Assembly: GCA_017523285.1 (NCBI GenBank)
Contig: JAFWWU010000161.1
Coordinates: 1 to 64,000, forward strand
Direction of reading: 5' to 3'
DNA: 64,000 nt
From: Ruminococcus sp.
Lineage (GTDB): Bacteria; Bacillota; Clostridia; Oscillospirales; Ruminococcaceae
Below are positions 58,524 to 64,000 of the stretch, piece by piece; the stretch's first letter is position 1; each line of letters opens with the position of its first letter. Below the pieces are notes generated by a model. The model was given only the letters and a program-made list of their open reading frames with translations, was not told where the DNA came from and did no database searches. Made by a program: the position numbers and the translations under genes.

Positions 58524-59591
58524 TTGGCTGAATCAGCAGGCGATAAAACCGAAAAGGCGACCCCCCATAAGCGAGAGAACGAGCGTAAAGAGGGTAACGT
58601 CTTTCAAAGTAAAGAAATACTCATTTGTGTGACGATGATTGTATCGTTCTTCTGCTTTAAATTGCTGTACAATCTGATAGAGGACACAATTGTAAACACA
58701 ATGAAGGATTTTTTCGGATTGATTCCCACACAGGTGGTAATTACCTCTGATGATGCAAAATCCTTTCTTATAAGAGGTCTGAAAGCTGTAGCGATAGCCG
58801 CAATGCCGCTTCTGCTGATAACAGGAGTTGTTGCGATAATTGTTACATTTGTGCAGACGAGAGGACTTGTAAATACAAAGCAGCTTCGCCCGAAATTCAG
58901 CCGAATGGACCCGATAAGAGGCTTTAAGAATTTATTTTCTCTCAGATCTATTATCGAGCTGTTGAAAGCTTCGCTTAAAATTCTCATTTTATTTTTTGTA
59001 ATTTTCTCATTCGTTAAGGATAATCTTTCACTTTTCTCGAATATGATGAATATTTCGGTTGAAGGTGCAGTACCGATAATCGGAGATTATTGCTTCTCGC
59101 TTATTAAAAAGGTTACAATAGCATTCATAGCCGTAGCGGCGCTTGACTTTATGTATCAGCGCTGGGACTATGAGAAAAAGCTCATGATGACTAAGCAGGA
59201 AGTTAAGGACGAATATAAAAGCATTGAGGGTAACCCTCAGATTAAAGGCAGAATAAAACAGATTCAGCAGGAAATGTCACGTCAGAGAATGATGCAGGCA
59301 GTTCCGACGGCTGATGTAGTTATAAGAAACCCTACCCATGTAGCGGTTGCACTTAAATATGACAGAGATAAGAGCATGGCACCTGTTGTTGTTGCAAAGG
59401 GTGTAGACGAAATTGCTCTTAAAATCGTTAAGATTGCCGAAGAAAACGGTATTATGACCGTTGAAAACGTAGCACTTGCAAGAGCACTTTATGCTCAGGT
59501 AGAGCTTGACGATATGATTCCTGTCGAATTTTATCAGGCTGTTGCAGAAATTATTGCGGCTCTGTACAAACAAAGAAATGAGCTTATGTAA
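58524..59591 (+). CDS. flhB: Flagellar export switch protein FlhB
   Basis: This 355-residue protein starts AESAGDKTEKATPHKRENER, the typical T-KPT-kr beginning. Four membrane helices follow, then a cytosolic domain. The autocleavage motif NPTH is intact in VVIRNPTHVAVALKYD near residue 270; cleavage there switches export from hook to filament substrates. The start is TTG 58524 after GGGGGG. FliK, its partner in switching, is encoded in the same operon. Confidence 0.95.
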   Translation: MAESAGDKTEKATPHKRENERKEGNVFQSKEILICVTMIVSFFCFKLLYNLIEDTIVNTMKDFFGLIPTQVVITSDDAKSFLIRGLKAVAIAAMPLLLITGVVAIIVTFVQTRGLVNTKQLRPKFSRMDPIRGFKNLFSLRSIIELLKASLKILILFFVIFSFVKDNLSLFSNMMNISVEGAVPIIGDYCFSLIKKVTIAFIAVAALDFMYQRWDYEKKLMMTKQEVKDEYKSIEGNPQIKGRIKQIQQEMSRQRMMQAVPTADVVIRNPTHVAVALKYDRDKSMAPVVVAKGVDEIALKIVKIAEENGIMTVENVALARALYAQVELDDMIPVEFYQAVAEIIAALYKQRNELM

Positions 59592-59627
59592 CAACCTATT
59601 TTCACTATGGTAAAGGAGTAAACGGAT

Positions 59628-61700
59628 TTGAAACGTCTTTCAAAGCTTTTCAGCAATACAGTAGCAGTATTTGTTGTACTTGTAGTTTTCCTTATTATTA
59701 TACCGCTTCCGACAGTAGTGCTTGACTTTATGTTTGTAGTACAGCTCGGAATTTCGCTTATAATTCTTCTTACAACACTTTATATTAAGGAAACACTGGA
59801 ATTTTCTGTATTCCCTACGCTGCTCCTTGTAACAACGCTTCTGCGACTGGGACTTAATATTTCTTCAACCCGTTCAATTCTTACCAGACAGGGCTATGCG
59901 GGAGAAATTGTTAAGGCTTTCGGCGACTTTGTTATCAAAGGCGACGTTGTAGTAGGTCTTATCATATTCCTTATTATCGTTCTTGTTCAGTTCCTTGTAA
60001 TCACAAAAGGTTCGGAGCGTGTAGCTGAAGTATCAGCAAGATTTACGCTCGACGCTATGCCGGGTAAACAGATGGCTATTGATGCCGATTTAAGCTCAGG
60101 TCTTATAGATGAAAAGGAAGCACGCCGCCGTCGTTCAAACATTCAGCGTGAGGCTGACTTCTTCGGTTCTATGGACGGTGCGAGTAAGTTTGTAAAGGGC
60201 GACTCGATTATGTCTATCGTAGTAACCTTTATTAACCTCCTTGGCGGTATTATTATCGGTCTTATCTCAGGTATGGGCGATTTTATGACAATCATCAATA
60301 CCTATGCGATTGCAACAGTCGGTGACGGTCTTATGTCACAGATCCCTGCACTTCTCGTTTCAGTTGCTTCAGGTATGATGGTTACAAGAAGCGCTTCCGA
60401 AAATAACGTAAATACTGATATCGGAAAGCAGTTTCTTTCACAGCCTAAAGTACTTATTATTTCAGGTATTACACTTGAATGTCTTATAATTATCGGATTT
60501 CCGTTTGTACAGACGACACTTCTTGCTTGCTTGCTTCTCGGCGGAGGAATACTCCTTATGAGAAATGAAAAGAAGCTTGCAACGGCAGGTACAACAGAAG
60601 AAGCAGTCGGCGAACAGACAGAGGAAATCGAAAGCGAAGCAAACTTTTACCGCAATGTTGAGAATATTTACAGCCTTCTCAATGTTGAACAGGTTAAGAT
60701 TGAATTTGGTTATTCGCTCATACCGCTTGTTGACGAATCAAGCGGCGGTAACTTCCTTGACCGTGTAATCATGTACAGAAAGCAGTTTGCAATTGATATG
60801 GGATTTGTAATTCCGCCTGTACAGCTTAAAGACAGCGGACTTCTCAATCCTAATCAGTATGTAATCTATATAAAGGGTGAACAGGTTTCGGGCGGCGATG
60901 TTCTCGTTGACCATTACTTAGCTCTTGCTCCGAGCGAGGAAGAGGACGTTATTGATGGCATCGAAACGGTAGAGCCTGCATTCGGAATTAAAGCAAAGTG
61001 GATTTCGGAGGATAAAAAGGTTAAAGCAGAGCTTATCGGCTATACGCTTATTGACCCGACATCTGTTATCATTACACATCTTTCTGAAATCATCAAAAAT
61101 CATGCGCATGAGCTTTTAAATCGTCAGGAAGTAAACAATATGCTTGAAAACCTCAAGAAAACAAATGAGGTAATCGTAAACGAAATCATACCGCATATTG
61201 TTTCGGTAAGCGATTTGCAGAAGGTGCTTTGTAAGCTTCTTGAAGAAAAAGTGCCTATCAGGGACTTAGAGCTTATTCTCGAAACAATGGCTGATTTTGC
61301 ACCGAAAATCAAGGATATAGATATGCTTACAGAATATGTAAGACAAGCACTTAAACGTACAATTTCAAGAAAGTTCTCAGATGCTGGACAGATTAAGGTT
61401 GTCACACTTGACGCAGGAATCGAAAATGCAATTATGGGAGCAATCAAAAAAATGGACGGCGGTTCATATCTTGCGCTTGATCAGCCGACAATCCAGAAAA
61501 TTATTGCCTCAACGACAGAAGAGCTTGACAAGATTAAAGAGCTTGTCAGCGAGCTTGTTGTAATAACATCACCTGTTGTAAGAGTATATTTCAAAAAGCT
61601 TGTAAATCAGTTCTATCAGAATGTAACGGTATTGTCATTCAGTGAAATGGACAACGATATTCAGATACAAGCACTCGGAAATATTGCAATAGACATATAA
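59628..61700 (+). CDS. flhA: Flagellar export gate protein FlhA
   Basis: This 690-residue protein has eight membrane helices in the first half and a cytosolic substrate-docking domain after about residue 330. The FHIPEP signature is clear: RVAEVSARFTLDAMPGKQMA followed by IDADLSSGLIDEKEARRRR. The start is TTG 59628 with AAAGGAG upstream. The next gene is sigD, with neither flhF nor flhG in between. Confidence 0.96.
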   Translation: MKRLSKLFSNTVAVFVVLVVFLIIIPLPTVVLDFMFVVQLGISLIILLTTLYIKETLEFSVFPTLLLVTTLLRLGLNISSTRSILTRQGYAGEIVKAFGDFVIKGDVVVGLIIFLIIVLVQFLVITKGSERVAEVSARFTLDAMPGKQMAIDADLSSGLIDEKEARRRRSNIQREADFFGSMDGASKFVKGDSIMSIVVTFINLLGGIIIGLISGMGDFMTIINTYAIATVGDGLMSQIPALLVSVASGMMVTRSASENNVNTDIGKQFLSQPKVLIISGITLECLIIIGFPFVQTTLLACLLLGGGILLMRNEKKLATAGTTEEAVGEQTEEIESEANFYRNVENIYSLLNVEQVKIEFGYSLIPLVDESSGGNFLDRVIMYRKQFAIDMGFVIPPVQLKDSGLLNPNQYVIYIKGEQVSGGDVLVDHYLALAPSEEEDVIDGIETVEPAFGIKAKWISEDKKVKAELIGYTLIDPTSVIITHLSEIIKNHAHELLNRQEVNNMLENLKKTNEVIVNEIIPHIVSVSDLQKVLCKLLEEKVPIRDLELILETMADFAPKIKDIDMLTEYVRQALKRTISRKFSDAGQIKVVTLDAGIENAIMGAIKKMDGGSYLALDQPTIQKIIASTTEELDKIKELVSELVVITSPVVRVYFKKLVNQFYQNVTVLSFSEMDNDIQIQALGNIAIDI

Positions 61701-61743
61701 ATCAGAGTATCATCGATAAAAAACTGCGAAAGGAGTGGCAGGG

Positions 61744-62520
61744 ATGAGATTTACTAAGGATAGTATACCAATGACTGAAGAAGAATTTGCTGAAATACTG
61801 GCAGATTATCAGAATACAGGAAATATCGAAGCAAGAAATAAGCTTGTTATGAAATATGCATATATTCCTCAGACAGTTGCCATTCAGCTCAGAGGTCTTG
61901 CCAACGGATACGCACAGGTTGATGATATGGTAAATCACGGCATTATAACTCTGATCGACTGTTTTGACAGATTTGACCTCGGAAAAGGCATATCGTTTGA
62001 ATATTATGCGTTTATGAGGGTAAAGGGCGGTATTATCGACCTTGTAAGAAAACAGGACTGGATTCCCAGAAGAGTCAGAAGTTTTGAAAAGAAAATAAAC
62101 GAAACCCGTACAACGCTATCTCATGAGCTTGGCAGAGAGCCAAGTGATGAGGAGCTTGCAAAAGAACTTAATATATCTGTACAGAAGCTTCATTCGGCTT
62201 CACAGGAAATCAATAATTCAGTGGTATTCTCATTTGAGGAACTGATACAGAATATGTCACAGTTTGGCTCAAGTCTTGAAACAGAGGGAATGTCACCTGA
62301 AAAGAAAATGATAAAAGAAGAAATGAGCAAGGTTCTTGCAGAGGCAATAGATAGCCTTTCAGAGCGTGAAAAGCTTGTCATATCGCTTTATTATTACGAG
62401 GAACTCACACTTTCTGAAATTTCTCAGGTGCTTGATATTTCAGTTCAAAGAGTATCACAGATAAATGCAAGAGCTGTTTCGAAGCTTAAAGCTTCAATGA
62501 AGGAATATATATACGGATAA
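61744..62520 (+). CDS. sigD: Flagellar sigma-28 factor SigD/FliA
   Basis: This 258-residue sigma factor of the FliA/WhiG type has region 2 (LIDCFDRFDLGKGISFEYYA then MRVKGGIIDLVRKQDWIPRR), region 3 (SHELGREPSDEELAKELNIS) and region 4 (LSEREKLVISLYYYEELTLS then ISVQRVSQINARAVSKLK). It reads promoters such as those proposed before flgM and fliD and is held by FlgM. ATG 61744 follows AAAGGAG; the GTG 9 bases upstream overlaps that site. Confidence 0.94.
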   Translation: MRFTKDSIPMTEEEFAEILADYQNTGNIEARNKLVMKYAYIPQTVAIQLRGLANGYAQVDDMVNHGIITLIDCFDRFDLGKGISFEYYAFMRVKGGIIDLVRKQDWIPRRVRSFEKKINETRTTLSHELGREPSDEELAKELNISVQKLHSASQEINNSVVFSFEELIQNMSQFGSSLETEGMSPEKKMIKEEMSKVLAEAIDSLSEREKLVISLYYYEELTLSEISQVLDISVQRVSQINARAVSKLKASMKEYIYG

Positions 62521-62535
62521 ATGGAGGAGATATAA

Positions 62536-63279
62536 ATGCTGAGAGGATATTACAGTGCAGCATCAGGAATTTTAGTACAGCAGAGAAATCTGAATGTAAT
62601 AGGCAACAACATCACAAATGCAAGCACAGTAGGATACAGAGCACAGAGAGTAATACAGTCCACATTTGACCAGGAAGTAGTTTCACGTTATGAAAACGGC
62701 AAGTATACTACAATAGGAACAGGCTCACAGACAAATGTAGTTGATACAGTTGAAACAAATTTCAATGAAAGCTCAATATATGAAACAGAGAATCCGTTTG
62801 ATATGGCAATAATCAGCGAGGGATTTTTCAATATCTCAGGCGATAACGGTCAGACGTTTATGACAAGAAATGGCTGCTTCAATATTGATGCGCAGGGATA
62901 TCTTGTACTTGACGGAATCGGCAGAGTTCAGGGTGAAAACGGCGATATTTATGTCGGCGGCTCTGATTTCTCAATGGATTCGCTCGGAAATATCTACGAT
63001 ATAAACGGAAACTTTGCAGGAAAGCTCAGAATTACAATTCCTGCCGAAGAGGCACAGACAATCAAAATGGAAAACGGACTTTTTGTTACTGATAATGTAA
63101 CAGATGTTGAAGTTCCAAAGGTTATAAATTACGGATATGAGCGTTCAAATGTAAATATGAATGATGAATATACACGTCTTATCGAAGCGCAGGCAGCGTT
63201 CAGAGCTTGCAGTACAGCTCTTTCGATGATAGACCAGATGAACGGCAAATCAGTTTCTTCAATTGCCGCAATCAACTGA
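62536..63279 (+). CDS. flgF: Flagellar rod protein, FlgF/FlgG family (first copy)
   Basis: This 247-residue rod/hook-family protein starts MLRGYYSAASGILVQQRNLN with VIGNNITNASTVGYRAQRVI. It has FDMAIISEGFFNISGDNGQT in the middle and NYGYERSNVNMNDEYTRLIE at the C-terminus. It is probably the distal-rod FlgF or the FlhO equivalent; FlgF and FlgG cannot be separated with confidence by motif. GGAGG lies 5 bases before the ATG. It follows sigD by 15 bases, a common Clostridia arrangement. Confidence 0.82.
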   Translation: MLRGYYSAASGILVQQRNLNVIGNNITNASTVGYRAQRVIQSTFDQEVVSRYENGKYTTIGTGSQTNVVDTVETNFNESSIYETENPFDMAIISEGFFNISGDNGQTFMTRNGCFNIDAQGYLVLDGIGRVQGENGDIYVGGSDFSMDSLGNIYDINGNFAGKLRITIPAEEAQTIKMENGLFVTDNVTDVEVPKVINYGYERSNVNMNDEYTRLIEAQAAFRACSTALSMIDQMNGKSVSSIAAIN

Positions 63280-63300
63280 TATAAGGGAGGAATAATCTCG

Positions 63301-64000
63301 TGAATATAGCATTTTATGCAGGCAGAAGCGGACTTATGGCACATTCAGATGCTATAAATATTTCCGCACACAATATTGCCAATGCAAGTACAATCGGTTA
63401 TAAGACAACAACTCCTGAATTCAGAGAGCTTGTTTTCAATGACCTTGACCAAAATAAGAATAAAGAGCTTCAGGAAAATCAGAAAATGCGTGTTGGACAT
63501 GGTGTGAAAATTCAGCAGGATAGCTTACAGTTTTCACAGGGTGTTCTCTCATCAACAGATTTTGAATTTGACTTTGCAATTGCAAGCGGAAATTCGCTTT
63601 TCGCAGTTGAAAGAGCAGGAGAAGTCCAGTTTACAAGAAACGGCGCATTCAATTTAAGTGTTGAGGGTGACGGAAATTATCTTGTAACAAGCGACGGAGG
63701 ATATGTTCTTAATAATAATTTTGAGAGAATAAGAGTTCCGTATGATGAAAATATGCTTCCTGACTCAAGGGCAACAAAAGAAATGCTCGGAATATTCAGC
63801 TTTGATAATCCATACGGACTTTTCAGAGTTGACGGACAGAGTTTTCTGCCAACTGATATAAGCGGTGAGCCAAGAGTTGCGGCAGACGATGAATATGAGC
63901 TCAGACAGGGAATGGTCGAACGCTCAAATATTAATCTTGCAAAGGAAATGTCTGATGTAATCGTAACACAGAAGGCATATCAGTTCTCGGCAAAGGTAGT
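63301..64000 (+). CDS. flgG: Flagellar rod/hook-family protein, FlgG/FlhP-like, truncated by the window edge
   Basis: An open frame begins at GTG 63301, with AGGGAGG 10 bases upstream, and runs past the window end. The visible part starts NIAFYAGRSGLMAHSDAINI and contains HNIANASTIGYKTTTPEFRE. It continues with FEFDFAIASGNSLFAVERAG and RQGMVERSNINLAKEMSDVI, all hallmarks of rod/hook proteins. It is paired with the FlgF-like gene, so FlgG (or FlhP) is the likely identity. At least 233 residues are present, and the C-terminal helix is nearly complete. Confidence 0.8.

Noticed and set aside
1..64000. CRISPR arrays, insertion sequences, prophage genes, tRNA or rRNA genes
   Set aside because: I found no regularly spaced repeats, transposase or integrase motifs, or tRNA/rRNA sequence on either strand while reading the window.

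Overview
The window reads as the chromosome of a low-GC, endospore-forming, flagellated member of the Clostridia. The spore protease gene gpr, the Bacillus/Clostridium order flgM-flgN-flgK-flgL-yviE-fliW-csrA, a FliY-type switch protein, frequent TTG/GTG starts after strong GGAGG sites and the DUF421/DUF4363 pair all point there. A Ruminococcaceae-like gut lineage is my best guess, but that is inference. I see no rRNA, tRNA, CRISPR array, insertion sequence or prophage.

Region 1 (1-9.9 kb) is mixed housekeeping. It holds a DUF4363/DUF421 membrane pair, a membrane diguanylate cyclase, rsmE, a tiny acidic Cys-rich membrane protein, divergent rpsT and gpr, an unrecognised coiled-coil protein, an msmX-type sugar ABC ATPase, rsuA, two small membrane or exported proteins, and a TIM-barrel gene that appears to start at CTG.

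Region 2 (9.95-30.0 kb) is anaerobic cobalamin metabolism. A housekeeping promoter drives 15 tightly overlapping genes: cbiD-cbiF-cbiG-cbiH-cbiJ-cbiET-cbiA-cobT-cobU-cobS-second cobU-like gene-cobC-cbiB-cobD-cbiP. A second promoter overlapping the cbiP stop codon leads into a cobalamin riboswitch with a terminator. This controls a membrane-anchored beta-domain protein, a BtuF/C/D-like importer, an exported CbiK-like chelatase interrupted by an in-frame amber codon, a second related surface lipoprotein, cobA and cbiC. Of the corrin-ring steps, cbiL is not in the window.

Region 3 (30.0-31.8 kb) is an AT-rich accessory island. It has two tandem DUF5104-like lipoproteins, a small membrane protein on the other strand, and two identical terminator hairpins bracketing the latter.

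Region 4 (31.8-64 kb) is flagellar. A late block (flgM to csrA) and a fliD-fliS block carry sigma-28-like sites with the same geometry. A PilZ-like gene and a small coiled-coil protein lie between them. A long early operon then runs from a sigma-A promoter: flgB-flgC-fliE-fliF-fliG-fliH-fliI-fliJ-fliK-flgD-TIGR02530-flgE-flbD-motA-motB-fliM-fliY-fliO-fliP-fliQ-fliR-flhB-flhA-sigD, followed by two rod/hook genes, the last cut by the window edge. Flagellin and chemotaxis genes are not present. The early operon builds the basal body, export gate and motor; SigD then activates the late genes under FlgM control, while FliW and CsrA adjust flagellin translation. The membrane GGDEF protein and the PilZ-like protein suggest a c-di-GMP input.
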